Shown here piece by piece: positions 17,607-27,967 of a stretch of DNA of 64,000 nucleotides. This DNA comes from Klebsiella michiganensis (GTDB lineage: Bacteria; Pseudomonadota; Gammaproteobacteria; Enterobacterales; Enterobacteriaceae): positions 186,001 to 250,000 of the forward strand of contig NZ_PRDB01000009.1 in assembly GCF_002925905.1 (NCBI RefSeq), given 5' to 3'. The first letter of the stretch is position 1, and each line of letters opens with the position of its first letter. Both the position numbers and the translations under genes were made by a program. The notes beneath the pieces are model-generated. The model ran no database searches, was not told the origin of the DNA, and was given only the letters and a program-made list of their open reading frames with translations.

Positions 17607-18534
17607 ATTAAATATTTCCTCTGAATTATTACAGGTTTCTGCGGAAGTTCAGCAGGCGTTGAAAAATAATCAGCCAGTAGTGGCGCTGGAATCGACCATT
17701 ATTTCTCACGGCATGCCATTTCCGGAAAATGCGCAAACGGCGCTGGAAGTAGAAGAAACCATTCGTCGCCAGGGGGCGGTGCCGGCAACCATTGCGATTA
17801 TTCATGGCGTCATGAAAGTTGGCTTAAGCCGTGAAGAAATTGAACTGCTGGGTCGCGAAGGGCATAACGTCGCCAAAGTTAGTCGTCGTGATTTACCCTT
17901 TGTTGTCGCCGCGGGATTAAATGGCGCGACCACCGTGGCGTCCACCATGATTATTGCCGCAATGGCCGGGATTAAAGTCTTCGCTACCGGCGGTATTGGC
18001 GGTGTACATCGCGGAGCCGAGCACACGTTTGATATTTCCGCCGATTTGCAGGAGCTGGCAAATACCAACGTCACCGTCGTCTGCGCCGGTGCAAAATCTA
18101 TTCTCGATCTCGGTTTAACGACCGAATATTTAGAAACGTTTGGCGTTCCGCTTATTGGTTATCAAACCTCTGCGCTGCCGGCATTCTTCTGCCGAACCAG
18201 CCCGTTTGACGTCAGCATTCGCCTCAATAGCGCCAAAGAGATCGCCAAAGCGATGGCGGTGAAATGGCAGTCGGGTCTGAATGGCGGCATGGTGGTGGCG
18301 AACCCCATTCCTGAAGCGTTCGCGATGCCGGAAGAGAAAATCAACGCCGCCATCAACCGGGCGGTGAAGGAGGCGGAAGAGCAGGGCGTGGTGGGGAAAG
18401 CGAGTACGCCGTTCCTGCTGGCCCGCGTCGCGGAGCTGACCGGCGGAGACAGCCTGAAATCCAATATTCAGTTGGTCTTCAACAACGCCATTCTGGCCTG
18501 CGAGATTGCCAAAGAGTATCAGCAGGTAGCCTGA
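17599..18534 (+). CDS. psuG: PsuG, pseudouridine-5'-phosphate glycosidase
   Basis: PsuG splits the C-C glycosidic bond of pseudouridine 5'-phosphate, yielding uracil and ribose 5-phosphate. It has 311 residues and conserved blocks VALESTIISHGMPFP, FATGGIGGVHRGAEHTFD and VVCAGAKSILDL. In the solved family members a lysine forms an imine with the ribose and manganese assists; the VSRRDLPF and AKSILD regions are intact. It overlaps psuK and precedes psuT by 95 bp. Confidence 0.96.
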   Translation: MSELNISSELLQVSAEVQQALKNNQPVVALESTIISHGMPFPENAQTALEVEETIRRQGAVPATIAIIHGVMKVGLSREEIELLGREGHNVAKVSRRDLPFVVAAGLNGATTVASTMIIAAMAGIKVFATGGIGGVHRGAEHTFDISADLQELANTNVTVVCAGAKSILDLGLTTEYLETFGVPLIGYQTSALPAFFCRTSPFDVSIRLNSAKEIAKAMAVKWQSGLNGGMVVANPIPEAFAMPEEKINAAINRAVKEAEEQGVVGKASTPFLLARVAELTGGDSLKSNIQLVFNNAILACEIAKEYQQVA

Positions 18535-18629
18535 CGACAGTTGCGGGCCGTTTGCGGTTGCCCGCCCCGATATCAACGATACCGAAAGCCTGGCTCGCGC
18601 CGGGTTTTCCACCAGGTAAGGATATCATT

Positions 18630-19880
18630 ATGGACATTATGAGAAGTCTTCTGGGGATGGTGGTGTTGCTGGCCATTGCCTTTGCGCTGTCAGTCAATAA
18701 AAAACGCATCAGCGTCAGAACGGTAGGGGCGGCGCTGCTGCTGCAAATCGTCATTGGCGGGGTGATGCTCTACTTTCCGCCGGGCAAGTGGCTGGTCGAG
18801 CAGGCCGCGCTTGGGGTACATAAAGTCATGTCCTATAGCGACGCCGGAAGCGCGTTTATTTTTGGTTCACTGGTCGGCCCGAAGATGGACGTGCTGTTTG
18901 ACGGCGCCGGCTTTATCTTCGCCTTCCGCGTGCTGCCCGCCATCATTTTTGTCACCGCGCTGATAAGCCTGCTTTACTACCTCGGCGTGATGGGGCTGCT
19001 GATCCGGATTCTCGGCGGCATCTTCCAGAAGGCGCTGAATATCAGCAAAATTGAGTCTTTTGTCGCCGTGACCACCATTTTTCTTGGGCAAAATGAGATC
19101 CCAGCGATCGTCAAACCGTTTATCAACAAGCTCAACCGCAATGAGCTTTTTACCGCGATTTGCAGCGGGATGGCGTCGATCGCCGGGTCGATGATGATCG
19201 GCTATGCCGGTATGGGCGTGCCGATTGATTATCTGCTGGCCGCTTCGCTTATGGCTATCCCCGGCGGGATTCTGTTTGCCCGTATGCTGAGTCCGGCAAC
19301 CGAAGTATCCCAGGTCACTTTCGACAATCTCTCCTTCACCGAGACGCCGCCGAAAAGCGTTATCGAGGCGGCGGCGTCAGGGGCGATGACCGGCCTGAAA
19401 ATTGCCGCCGGGGTGGCAACGGTAGTGATGGCGTTTGTGGCGATTATTGCTCTGCTGAACGGTATTATCGGCGGCATTGGCGGCTGGTTTGGCTACGGTC
19501 ACGCCACGCTGGAGGGAATTTTCGGCTTCCTGCTCGCGCCGCTGGCATGGATTATGGGCGTTGACTGGAGCGATGCGACGCTGGCGGGCAGCCTGATTGG
19601 CCAAAAGCTGGCGATAAACGAATTCGTCGCCTACCTCAACTTTTCACCCTATCTGCAAGCTGGCGGCAATCTGGACGTGAAAACCGTTGCGATCATCTCG
19701 TTCGCGCTGTGCGGTTTCGCCAACTTTGGGTCGATCGGCGTGGTTGTCGGGGCGTTTTCGGCCATTTCACCGCAGCGCGCGCCGGAGATTGCCCAGCTTG
19801 GGCTGCGCGCCCTGGCGGCGGCCACGCTCTCTAACCTGATGAGCGCCACCATTGCCGGGTTCTTTATTGGCCTGGCATAA
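18630..19880 (+). CDS. psuT: PsuT (YeiM), putative pseudouridine transporter, NupC family
   Basis: A concentrative nucleoside transporter expected to import pseudouridine for PsuK and PsuG. The 416 residues match E. coli YeiM in length and include the NupC-family stretches IFLGQNEIPAIVKPF, SGMASIAGSMMIGYA and SLIGQKLAINEFVAYL. I start at MDIMRSLLGM (AGG-type ribosome-binding site just upstream) rather than at a start 26 codons earlier. The substrate is inferred from operon position and is not proved by sequence. In E. coli other nucleoside genes (yeiL, rihB, nupX) follow; here yeiI follows directly. Confidence 0.9.
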   Translation: MDIMRSLLGMVVLLAIAFALSVNKKRISVRTVGAALLLQIVIGGVMLYFPPGKWLVEQAALGVHKVMSYSDAGSAFIFGSLVGPKMDVLFDGAGFIFAFRVLPAIIFVTALISLLYYLGVMGLLIRILGGIFQKALNISKIESFVAVTTIFLGQNEIPAIVKPFINKLNRNELFTAICSGMASIAGSMMIGYAGMGVPIDYLLAASLMAIPGGILFARMLSPATEVSQVTFDNLSFTETPPKSVIEAAASGAMTGLKIAAGVATVVMAFVAIIALLNGIIGGIGGWFGYGHATLEGIFGFLLAPLAWIMGVDWSDATLAGSLIGQKLAINEFVAYLNFSPYLQAGGNLDVKTVAIISFALCGFANFGSIGVVVGAFSAISPQRAPEIAQLGLRALAAATLSNLMSATIAGFFIGLA

Positions 19881-19886
19881 CAGGCT

Positions 19887-19912
19887 GCGCGCACCGCGCC
19901 TGCGGTGCGCGC
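19887..19912. terminator. GC-rich hairpin between convergent psuT and yeiI
   Basis: Perfect 11-bp stem GCGCGCACCGC / GCGGTGCGCGC with loop GCCT. It starts 6 bp after the psuT stop and touches the yeiI stop. It lacks a T tract on both strands and probably works as a shared bidirectional 3'-end structure. Confidence 0.6.
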
Positions 19913-21003
19913 TACGCCACGCCGGGAAGTAAATTGAGCGCGTTATCAACGGACAACGAGGGGTTGTTGATACCGTCGCTGGCGCGGGTGATGGCGGTGC
20001 AGGCCATGGCGAAAGCGACGCTTTCTTTAAAGTCGCTACCGTCGAGATAGCTATAAAGTAGCCCTGCCATTAGCGCATCGTCGGCGCCGAAGCTGTCTAT
20101 CGTCGTATGGTCCGGCAGACTCATCCGGAAGCGTTCACCCCCTGCTTCGCTACAGAAAACAGCGTCGTCTTCCGAGCAAATCACCACCCGCTGAGTTCCC
20201 CTTTCGTGCAGCCATGCTAGCGCCCGATCGCGATCCGCGTCGTTTTCGATAGCCTGTCCCCATAGGATCTGGAGTTCGCGCAGCGTGGGCTTGAGGGTGT
20301 GGATCTTCCCCAGCCATGGGCGAATGCGGTGCGCTTTAAACTCGGACACGGTATCAACAAATACCGGGATGCCGTTAGCCAGGGTAAATACCCACTCCAG
20401 CGACTGCTCCGTCAAATTACAATCGACCAGAACGACGCCGGCATGCGTCAGCAGATCCCGGTACTGATTCAGCAGCTGGGGCGTGAGCGACTGTAAAATA
20501 TGCGTATCGTTAATCGCCAGCACCGTCTCTTCCTGCGGGTTAGCGATGGAGAGGTAGGTGGCGGTGTTATGGCCGTGCAGGCGGATACAGCTTTGCACGT
20601 TAACGCCCGCCTGGCGGGTTTGCTCCAGCAGCGTTTCGCCGTAAAAGTCGCTGCCGACGGCGGAAATCAAATGCACATCGCGGCCCAGCAGCGCCAGGTT
20701 ATGCGCGATGTTCCGCGCCACGCCGCCGGCAGAGCACTGGATATTCCCCGGGTTGGAGACCGGTTGAGGATAATGAATATCGGCAATTCCGCGGATATCC
20801 ATATTCACCGCGCCCAGCGAGACGCAGTACTCCTGCTCGGTAAGGATGTAGCCTTTGCCCTTGATGGCCCCCTTACGCGTGAGGTCCATAATATGCGCGG
20901 CCACGCGGGAGCGGCTAATCTGCAGAATATCGGCAATCTCATGCTGCTGAATTAGCGGATTGCGCCGCAAAATTTTGAGGATCTGCTTTTCCCTGTCGTT
21001 CAT
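19912..21003 (-). CDS. yeiI: YeiI, PfkB-family sugar kinase with an N-terminal winged helix
   Basis: A 363-residue protein with two parts. Residues 1-55 form a winged-helix DNA-binding module (ILKILRRNPLIQQHEIADIL, then ISRSRVAAHIMDLTRKG). The remainder is a PfkB-family kinase closely related to PsuK (CSAGGVARNIAHNLALLG; the second signature reads IDSFGADDALMAGLLYS, with SFGADD where active kinases have GAGD). It may be a nucleoside-type kinase, a sugar-sensing regulator, or both. Position beside psuKGT suggests it senses pseudouridine-like compounds (inference). It lies 1 bp from nfo and is likely cotranscribed with it. Confidence 0.85.
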   Translation of the reverse strand: MNDREKQILKILRRNPLIQQHEIADILQISRSRVAAHIMDLTRKGAIKGKGYILTEQEYCVSLGAVNMDIRGIADIHYPQPVSNPGNIQCSAGGVARNIAHNLALLGRDVHLISAVGSDFYGETLLEQTRQAGVNVQSCIRLHGHNTATYLSIANPQEETVLAINDTHILQSLTPQLLNQYRDLLTHAGVVLVDCNLTEQSLEWVFTLANGIPVFVDTVSEFKAHRIRPWLGKIHTLKPTLRELQILWGQAIENDADRDRALAWLHERGTQRVVICSEDDAVFCSEAGGERFRMSLPDHTTIDSFGADDALMAGLLYSYLDGSDFKESVAFAMACTAITRASDGINNPSLSVDNALNLLPGVA

Positions 21004-21004
21004 A

Positions 21005-21862
21005 TCAGACCGTGGCCTCTTCCGTTTGCTGCGCCCGCAGCCAGGCGATCTCTTCCGCCCAGATATCAGGATTGATCGTTTCCAGAATCAGCGGGATACC
21101 GTCAAAGCGGCGGTCCTGCATAATCCAGCGGAAAGCATCATGGCCAATATTGCCTTCACCCAGGCTGTGGTGACGGTCAACGCGGCTGGCGAACGCGCTT
21201 TTCGCATCGTTCAGGTGCATACCGCGCAGATACTGGAAACCCACAATTCGGTCGAAATCAGCGAAGGTTTTTTCGCACTCTTCGGCGCTGCGCAGGTCGT
21301 AGCCGGCGGCGAAGGCGTGACAGGTATCAATGCACACGCCGACGCGTGATTTATCTTCCACTCCGTCGATGATGGCCGCCAGATGCTCAAACTTAAAGCC
21401 CAGGTTACTGCCCTGGCCGGCGGTGTTTTCAATGACCGCCGTGACGCCTTCGGTTTTTGCCAGCGCGATATTGATCGATTCGGCGATACGCGCCAGACAT
21501 TCGTCTTCCGGTATTTGCTGCAGATGGCTACCCGGATGGAAATTCAGCAGCGTCAGGCCGAGCTGCTGGCAGCGGGAGAGTTCATCAATAAAGGCATCGC
21601 GGGATTTTTCCAGCGCGTCCTCAACCGGATGACCGAGGTTTATCAGATAGCTGTCGTGCGGCAGAATTTGCCCCGGGCCGAACTGGTACTTTTCGCAGGC
21701 GGCTTTAAATTCAGCAATGGTTTCGTCGCTCAGAGGGGCGGCGCGCCACTGGCGCTGGTTTTTGGTAAAGAGGGCAAATGCGGTCGCGCCGATTTCGGCT
21801 GCGCGAATGGCGGCGTTGGCTACACCGCCGGAGGCGCTGACGTGCGCTCCAATATATTTCAT
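21005..21862 (-). CDS. nfo: Nfo, endonuclease IV (AP endonuclease)
   Basis: Nfo cuts DNA 5' to abasic sites in base-excision repair. The 285-residue TIM-barrel enzyme has the family's metal-binding stretches: [13 protein letters not shown] at the N-terminus, [35 protein letters not shown] followed by [12 protein letters not shown], and LILETINPD near the end. Together these supply the trinuclear zinc site. In E. coli it belongs to the SoxRS regulon; I did not find a clear SoxS box. It lies directly upstream of yeiI. Confidence 0.96.
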   Translation of the reverse strand: MKYIGAHVSASGGVANAAIRAAEIGATAFALFTKNQRQWRAAPLSDETIAEFKAACEKYQFGPGQILPHDSYLINLGHPVEDALEKSRDAFIDELSRCQQLGLTLLNFHPGSHLQQIPEDECLARIAESINIALAKTEGVTAVIENTAGQGSNLGFKFEHLAAIIDGVEDKSRVGVCIDTCHAFAAGYDLRSAEECEKTFADFDRIVGFQYLRGMHLNDAKSAFASRVDRHHSLGEGNIGHDAFRWIMQDRRFDGIPLILETINPDIWAEEIAWLRAQQTEEATV

Positions 21863-21958
21863 AAAAAAACTCCAGTTAAGCCGCTGGGGGGAGGGTAATG
21901 ATAGCGGCTTAGCCGGAGAGTTACATCATCCTTAATACAACCTGAGTAGCGAGGGGCT

Positions 21959-23008
21959 TCAGGCCATCAGGCTATGAATGGCCAGGTTAATCGCGCCGCC
22001 GCCGACAATCAGCCAGACGAAGAGCATCAGCGCCATCAGCAGCGGTTTGGCGCCGGCTTTTTTCAGCGCGCTGACGTGGGTGGTCAGGCCGAGGGCGGCC
22101 ATCGCCATCGCCAGCAGTACGGTATCCAGCGTGACCAGCATATCGACAACCGCTTTCGGCAGCAGGTGGAAGGAGTTAAACACCGCCACCAGAATAAACA
22201 GGATCGCAAACCACGGAATGGTGATTTTACTTTTCTCACCGCCGTTTGCCGGGGCTAATTGCTTCACGCGCGCGGCGAGGAACAGCAGGAACGGAGCCAG
22301 CATCATCACGCGCAGCATTTTTGCAATCACCGCCGCGTTTTCCGCATCCGGACCCACCGCGTGGCCTGCCGCGACAACCTGAGCAACCTCATGCATCGTC
22401 GAACCCATATAAATGCCGTAGGCTTCCGGCGTGAACCAGTGCGCCAGGAAGGGATAAATCGCCGGGTACAGGAAGATGGCAATGGTACCGAAAATCACCA
22501 CCGTGGCGACGGCGACCGTGACTTTGCTGGCCTCCGCTTTGACGACCGGTTCCGTCGCCAGTACCGCTGCCGCGCCGCAGATGCTGCTGCCGGCGCCAAT
22601 CAGCCAGCTGGTATGTTTATCGAGGCCGAAAACCTTTTGCCCAAGAAAACAGGCGATCAAAAAGGTGCTGGAAAGCGTCAGAACGTCAATCACGATACCG
22701 CCGACGCCGACGTCGGCAATCTGGGCGAACGTCAGGCGAAAGCCGTATAAGATGATGCCGAGGCGCAGCAGGTGCTGCTTGGCAAAAATCACGCCGCCGT
22801 CGCAGGGCTGCCAGATTTTCGGGTAAACCGTGTTACCGATGACCATGCCGAATAAAATGGCCAGCGTGAGGGCGCTGAAGCCCGCGCCGGCGATAGCCGG
22901 AAAGCTACCGGCCCACAGCGCTGCGCCGGTGAGCAGGGCGGTGAGCGCCAGTCCAGGTGCAAAGTGCCGCAATGGGCGATGTTTAGTCGGTAAAGTGAGT
23001 GCTGTCAT
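21959..23008 (-). CDS. yeiH: YeiH, UPF0324 inner-membrane protein
   Basis: A 349-residue integral membrane protein of the UPF0324 (PSE) family, with about ten hydrophobic segments, for example FAPGLALTALLTGAALWAG and the conserved GAGSSICGAAAVLATEPV (about 135-155). Family members have been proposed to export sulfate or sulfite-type anions, but no activity is firmly established. It is divergent from the LysR regulator gene yeiE with an AT-rich dyad between them, the usual arrangement of a LysR regulator and its target. Confidence 0.9.
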   Translation of the reverse strand: MTALTLPTKHRPLRHFAPGLALTALLTGAALWAGSFPAIAGAGFSALTLAILFGMVIGNTVYPKIWQPCDGGVIFAKQHLLRLGIILYGFRLTFAQIADVGVGGIVIDVLTLSSTFLIACFLGQKVFGLDKHTSWLIGAGSSICGAAAVLATEPVVKAEASKVTVAVATVVIFGTIAIFLYPAIYPFLAHWFTPEAYGIYMGSTMHEVAQVVAAGHAVGPDAENAAVIAKMLRVMMLAPFLLFLAARVKQLAPANGGEKSKITIPWFAILFILVAVFNSFHLLPKAVVDMLVTLDTVLLAMAMAALGLTTHVSALKKAGAKPLLMALMLFVWLIVGGGAINLAIHSLMA

Positions 23009-23060
23009 AACCTTCTCCTTTGTCTGGGAAAAGCATACGACTCGCTGGTTTAAATATAAA

Positions 23061-23084
23061 ATTGATTATATATTTATAATTAAT
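23061..23084. promoter_or_regulatory. AT-rich dyad between yeiH and yeiE, candidate YeiE site
   Basis: ATTGATTATA, four bases, TATAATTAAT: arms match at 9 of 10 positions. It lies 53 bp upstream of the yeiH ATG, in the 173-bp divergent gap. LysR-type regulators typically bind such AT-rich dyads at divergent promoters. Confidence 0.45.
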
Positions 23085-23181
23085 CGAAATAAGTGGTAAA
23101 AACGCGGTTTCGCGGTTTGAGAACGATGGGCCTCAGCCTCACGCCGCGGATCGCGAGTCGTCTATAAAGGCAGGAAAAAAT

Positions 23182-24048
23182 ATGCATATCACGCTACGTC
23201 AGCTGGAAGTTTTTGCTGAAGTTTTAAAAAGCGGATCGACCACTCAGGCGTCGCAAATGCTGGCGCTTTCCCAGTCGGCGGTTAGCGCGGCGCTGACCGA
23301 ACTGGAAGGGCAGCTGGGGGTGCAGCTCTTTGACCGCGTAGGGAAAAGGCTGGTGGTCAACGAGCACGGCAGGCTGCTTTATCCGCGGGCGCTGGCGCTG
23401 CTGGAGCGGGCGCTGGAGATAGAGCAGCTGTTTCGCGGCGACAACGGCGCGATCCGCGTCTACGCCAGCAGCACCATCGGCAACTATATTCTGCCGGAAA
23501 TCATTGCGCGCTATCGACGCGATCTGCCGGATTTACCCCTGGAGCTGAGCGTGGGCAATAGCCAGGACGTGATCAATGCGGTGGCCGATCTGCGCGTGGA
23601 TATCGGGCTGATTGAAGGTCCCTGTCACGCCGCGGATATTATCGCCGAACCCTGGCTGGAAGATGAGCTGGTGGTCTTTGCCGCGCCGGATTCGCCGCTG
23701 CTGGCAGGGGAGGTGACGCTGCAACGGCTGGCGGAAGCGCCGTGGATTTTACGCGAGCACGGCTCCGGGACCCGGGAAATCGTCGACTATTTATTACTCT
23801 CGCATTTACCGGCGTTTCATCTTGGGATGGAGCTGGGCAACTCGGAAGCCATCAAGCACGCGGTACGCCACGGTCTGGGCATTAGCTGCCTGTCGCGACG
23901 CGTGGTGGCGGAGCAGCTTGAAGTCGGATCGCTGGTGGAGCTGACGATTCCGCTGCCGCGCTTAACCCGCACCTTGTGGCGCATTCATCACCGGCAGAAG
24001 CATATTTCCAAGGCATTACAGCGGTTTCTGCATTATTGCGACGTGTAA
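23182..24048 (+). CDS. yeiE: YeiE, LysR-type transcriptional regulator
   Basis: A 288-residue LysR-type regulator. The N-terminal winged helix is [20 protein letters not shown] followed by [20 protein letters not shown] (about 5-45); the remainder is the CysB/CysR-type effector-binding domain. In related enterobacteria YeiE has been linked to sulfite or lysine-related control; that is family knowledge and not shown here. It is divergent from yeiH and followed by lysP. AAGGCAGGA serves as the ribosome-binding site. Confidence 0.93.
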   Translation: MHITLRQLEVFAEVLKSGSTTQASQMLALSQSAVSAALTELEGQLGVQLFDRVGKRLVVNEHGRLLYPRALALLERALEIEQLFRGDNGAIRVYASSTIGNYILPEIIARYRRDLPDLPLELSVGNSQDVINAVADLRVDIGLIEGPCHAADIIAEPWLEDELVVFAAPDSPLLAGEVTLQRLAEAPWILREHGSGTREIVDYLLLSHLPAFHLGMELGNSEAIKHAVRHGLGISCLSRRVVAEQLEVGSLVELTIPLPRLTRTLWRIHHRQKHISKALQRFLHYCDV

Positions 24049-24207
24049 AAGCGGACGCCACGCGCGCTGGCGTTTTCGGGATTTCATGCTTTACTAATAA
24101 TCCATGCTCGATCATGAAGCTCTCTTATAACTTTGCAATTGTATCGGATGGATCACAGACACTCTGCTACAATCTCGCCTCGTTTTTTGGATGGATAGCA
24201 TTTTCAC

Positions 24208-25677
24208 ATGGTTTCGGATACTAAAACCACAGAAGCGCCCGGTTTACGTCGTGAACTGAAGGCGCGCCACTTGACCATGATCGCGATTGGCGGTTCCATA
24301 GGTACAGGTCTTTTTGTTGCCTCTGGCGCAACGATTTCTCAGGCGGGCCCGGGTGGGGCGCTGCTCTCTTATATTCTCATCGGCCTGATGGTTTATTTCC
24401 TGATGACCAGCCTCGGCGAGCTGGCGGCGTTTATGCCGGTGTCCGGCTCTTTTGCCACCTACGGGCAGAATTACGTTGAGGAAGGCTTTGGCTTCGCACT
24501 GGGCTGGAACTACTGGTACAACTGGGCGGTGACCATCGCCGTTGACCTCGTTGCCGCTCAGCTGGTGATGACCTACTGGTTCCCCGATGCACCCGGCTGG
24601 GTCTGGAGCGCGCTGTTCCTCGGCATCATGTTCCTGCTGAACTGGATCTCGGTAAAAGGCTTTGGTGAAGCGGAATACTGGTTCTCGCTGATCAAAGTGG
24701 CCACCGTCATCATCTTTATTATTGTCGGCGTGATGATGATCTTTGGCATCTTTAAAGGCGCACAGCCTGCGGGCTGGAGCAACTGGGTTGTCGACGATGC
24801 GCCGTTTGCCGGCGGCTTTGCGGCGATGATTGGCGTGGCGATGATTGTCGGCTTCTCGTTCCAGGGAACCGAGCTTATCGGCATCGCGGCCGGCGAGTCG
24901 GAAAACCCGGAGAAGAACATTCCGCGCGCCGTGCGGCAGGTGTTCTGGCGTATCCTGCTGTTCTATGTGTTCGCCATCCTGATCATCAGCCTGATTATTC
25001 CGTATACCGACCCGAGCCTGCTGCGTAACGACGTGAAAGATATTTCCGTCAGCCCGTTCACGCTGGTCTTCCAGCACGCGGGGCTGCTGTCGGCGGCGGC
25101 GATTATGAACGCGGTTATTCTGACGGCGGTACTGTCGGCGGGTAACTCCGGGATGTACGCGTCCACCCGCATGCTCTACACCCTGGCCTGCGATGGCAAA
25201 GCGCCGCGTATTTTCTCTAAGCTGTCCAAAGGCGGCGTGCCGCGTAATGCGCTGTATGCCACCACGGTGATTGCAGGGCTGTGCTTCCTGAGCTCGATGT
25301 TCGGTAATCAGACCGTTTACCTGTGGCTGCTGAATACCTCCGGCATGACCGGCTTTATCGCCTGGCTGGGGATTGCCATTAGCCACTATCGCTTCCGTCG
25401 CGGCTACGTGCTGCAGGGGAACGATCTCAACGATCTGCCGTATCGTTCCGGCTTTTTCCCGCTGGGGCCGATCTTCGCTTTCGTGCTGTGCCTGATCATT
25501 ACCCTGGGCCAGAATTACGAAGCGTTCCTCAAAGATACCATCGACTGGGGCGGCGTGGCGGCAACCTATATCGGCATTCCGCTGTTCCTGGTGATCTGGT
25601 TCGGTTACAAGCTGGCGAAAGGAACGCGTTTTGTGCGCTACAGCGAAATGAAGTTCCCGGAGCGTTTTAAAAGCTAA
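24208..25677 (+). CDS. lysP: LysP, lysine-specific permease
   Basis: LysP imports lysine by proton symport; in E. coli it also inhibits CadC when lysine is absent. The 489-residue APC-superfamily protein has twelve predicted helices, with the family signature MIAIGGSIGTGLFVASG in helix 1 and SFQGTELIGIAAGESENPEK near residues 220-240. In E. coli lysP is activated by ArgP; no ArgP box can be assigned from the sequence. A terminator follows 24 bp after the stop. Confidence 0.96.
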   Translation: MVSDTKTTEAPGLRRELKARHLTMIAIGGSIGTGLFVASGATISQAGPGGALLSYILIGLMVYFLMTSLGELAAFMPVSGSFATYGQNYVEEGFGFALGWNYWYNWAVTIAVDLVAAQLVMTYWFPDAPGWVWSALFLGIMFLLNWISVKGFGEAEYWFSLIKVATVIIFIIVGVMMIFGIFKGAQPAGWSNWVVDDAPFAGGFAAMIGVAMIVGFSFQGTELIGIAAGESENPEKNIPRAVRQVFWRILLFYVFAILIISLIIPYTDPSLLRNDVKDISVSPFTLVFQHAGLLSAAAIMNAVILTAVLSAGNSGMYASTRMLYTLACDGKAPRIFSKLSKGGVPRNALYATTVIAGLCFLSSMFGNQTVYLWLLNTSGMTGFIAWLGIAISHYRFRRGYVLQGNDLNDLPYRSGFFPLGPIFAFVLCLIITLGQNYEAFLKDTIDWGGVAATYIGIPLFLVIWFGYKLAKGTRFVRYSEMKFPERFKS

Positions 25678-25700
25678 GGTCAGCTGACGCCGTAAGATAA

Positions 25701-25727
25701 AACCCTCTCATCGAGAGGGTTTTTTTA
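25701..25727 (+). terminator. Rho-independent terminator of lysP
   Basis: 9-bp stem AACCCTCTC / GAGAGGGTT with a 3-base loop and a seven-T tail. Confidence 0.93.
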
Positions 25728-25772
25728 TGTCTGCGATTCTTACATGTTGATACAGTTATTCATAATTTTATT

Positions 25773-25791
25773 GATAATTGTAATCATTATC
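25773..25791. promoter_or_regulatory. Fur box upstream of cirA
   Basis: GATAATTGTAATCATTATC matches 17 of 19 positions of the classical Fur box. It lies 190 bp upstream of the cirA ATG, so the message should have a long leader. In E. coli the cirA leader is a target of the small RNA RyhB. Iron repression is expected. Confidence 0.9.
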
Positions 25792-25980
25792 TTTATCATT
25801 TCCGCCAAATTCAGGATGAAGCCAATCCCCGTATCTTGCAGAGGGTCAGACTGACAAGGGGCGACCAGCCACATCTACTGTAAAAAATTGCGCGCATACG
25901 CCGTTAGAGCGCTATGCCGACAGTACCTGTGAGCAGGACCTTTTTTGTTTGTTTTGTTGTACACCTCATGGAGATATGGA

Positions 25981-27954
25981 ATGTTCAGGCTAAACCCTTT
26001 TGTCCGGGCCGGATTATGCGCGTCCGTCGTATCCCTGGCGTTTCCGGCGCTCGCCGACGTTAACGAAGAAACGCTGGTCGTCACCGCTGCGGCAACTGAA
26101 CAGAGCGTCAAAGATGCGCCCGCCAGTATTAGCGTTATCACCCAACAGGATCTGCAGCGTAGACCGGTACAAAACCTGAAGGATGTACTGCGGGAAGTGC
26201 CGGGCGTGCAGCTCACCAACGAAGGGGATAATCGCAAAGGGGTGAGCATTCGCGGCCTCAGCAGCGGCTATACGCTGATCCTCGTTGACGGCAAACGCGT
26301 TAACTCGCGCAACGCCGTTTTCCGCCACAACGATTTTGACCTCAACTGGATCCCGGTTGATGCCATTGAGCGTATCGAAGTGGTGCGCGGGCCGATGTCT
26401 TCCCTCTATGGTTCCGACGCCCTCGGCGGCGTGGTCAATATCATTACCAAAAAAGTCGGTCAGCAGTGGACGGGCACCCTCAGCGCGGATACCACCATTC
26501 AGGAACACCGCGATCGCGGCGATACGTACAATGGTCAGTTCTTTACCAGCGGCCCGCTGATTGACGGCGTGCTGGGGATGAAAGCCTACGGCAGCCTGGC
26601 AAAGCGTGCCAAGGACGATCAGCAGGCTTCCAGCAACGCAGCTGGCGAAACGCCGCGTATTGAAGGCTTCACCAGCCGCGACGGCAACGTCGAATTCGCC
26701 TGGACGCCCACTGATAATCAGGACATCACCGCTGGCTACGGGTTCGATCGCCAGGATCGGGATTCCGACTCTCTTGACCGCAACCGCCTTGAGCGCCAGA
26801 ACTACTCCCTGAGCCACAACGGCCGCTGGGATGTCGGCAATAGCGAGCTGAAATTCTACGGCGAGAAAGTGGATAATAAAAATCCGGGCCAGGCCGGAAC
26901 GATCACATCTGAGAGTAACTCGGTGGACGGCAAATACGTTCTGCCGCTGGGCATGATCAACCAGCTGCTGACCTTCGGTGGCGAATGGCGTCACGATAAG
27001 CTGAAAGATCCGGTCAACCTGAGCAGCGGCGGTAAATCTACTTCCGCCAGCCAGTACGCGCTGTTCCTCGAAGATGAATGGCGGATAATCGAACCTCTGG
27101 CCTTAACCACCGGCATCCGTATGGACGATCACCAGACCTATGGCGATCACTGGAGCCCGCGTGCTTATCTGGTGTATAACGCCACCGATACCGTGACCGT
27201 GAAGGGCGGCTGGGCGACGGCATTTAAAGCGCCATCCCTGCTGCAGCTGAACCCGGACTGGACCACCAACTCCTGCCGCGGCTCGTGCAGCATTATCGGT
27301 AACCCGGATCTGAAACCGGAAACCAGCGAAAGCTTCGAACTGGGTCTTTACTATCGCGGCGAAGAGGGCTGGCTTGAAGGCGTGGAAGGAAGCGTCACCA
27401 CCTTCCAGAATAACGTTGACGATATGATCGATATCCTGCGTACTTCCAGCGCCAGCGAAGCGCCGGGCTACCCGAATTTTGTCGGCTGGAAAACGGTGAA
27501 CGGTAAGCGCGTGCCGGTATTCCGCTACTTCAACGTCAATAAGGCGCGTATCAAAGGGGTAGAAACTGAATTGAAGGTGCCGTTCGGCGACGAATGGAAG
27601 CTGACGGTAAACTACACCTACAACGATGGTCGCGACCTGAGTAACGGCGGCGATAAACCGCTGCAAACGCTGCCGTTCCATACCGCTAACGGTACCCTCG
27701 ACTGGAAACCGCTGGACGACTGGTCCTTCTACGTCACCGCCAACTATACCGGCGAACAGCGTTCGGTCAGCGCGACGGGCAAAACGCCCGGCGGCTACAC
27801 CATGTTTGATATCGGCGCGGCCTGGAACGTCACCAAAAACGTCAAGCTGCGCTCCGGGGTACTCAACGTGGGCGATAAGGATCTGAGCCGCGACGACTAT
27901 AGCTATACGGAAGAAGGGCGCCGCTACTTTATGGCCGTCGATTACCGCTTCTGA
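25981..27954 (+). CDS. cirA: CirA, TonB-dependent catecholate siderophore receptor
   Basis: An outer-membrane receptor for linear catecholate siderophores and, in E. coli, colicin I. Signal peptide [12 protein letters not shown] to ALA is cleaved before [13 protein letters not shown], which is the TonB box. The plug domain (about 45-160) includes [17 protein letters not shown] and [20 protein letters not shown]; the 22-strand barrel follows and ends in the typical aromatic residue (MAVDYRF). Total 657 residues against 663 in E. coli. I chose the ATG at 25981 because the signal peptide begins there; a longer frame starts 12 codons earlier. Fur regulates it through the box at 25773-25791. Confidence 0.96.
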   Translation: MFRLNPFVRAGLCASVVSLAFPALADVNEETLVVTAAATEQSVKDAPASISVITQQDLQRRPVQNLKDVLREVPGVQLTNEGDNRKGVSIRGLSSGYTLILVDGKRVNSRNAVFRHNDFDLNWIPVDAIERIEVVRGPMSSLYGSDALGGVVNIITKKVGQQWTGTLSADTTIQEHRDRGDTYNGQFFTSGPLIDGVLGMKAYGSLAKRAKDDQQASSNAAGETPRIEGFTSRDGNVEFAWTPTDNQDITAGYGFDRQDRDSDSLDRNRLERQNYSLSHNGRWDVGNSELKFYGEKVDNKNPGQAGTITSESNSVDGKYVLPLGMINQLLTFGGEWRHDKLKDPVNLSSGGKSTSASQYALFLEDEWRIIEPLALTTGIRMDDHQTYGDHWSPRAYLVYNATDTVTVKGGWATAFKAPSLLQLNPDWTTNSCRGSCSIIGNPDLKPETSESFELGLYYRGEEGWLEGVEGSVTTFQNNVDDMIDILRTSSASEAPGYPNFVGWKTVNGKRVPVFRYFNVNKARIKGVETELKVPFGDEWKLTVNYTYNDGRDLSNGGDKPLQTLPFHTANGTLDWKPLDDWSFYVTANYTGEQRSVSATGKTPGGYTMFDIGAAWNVTKNVKLRSGVLNVGDKDLSRDDYSYTEEGRRYFMAVDYRF

Positions 27955-27967
27955 CCGGGCGATAAAA

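Noticed and set aside
24244..25386. 380-codon open frame antisense to lysP
   Set aside because: Charged, low-complexity translation opposite a membrane protein gene, typical of a shadow.
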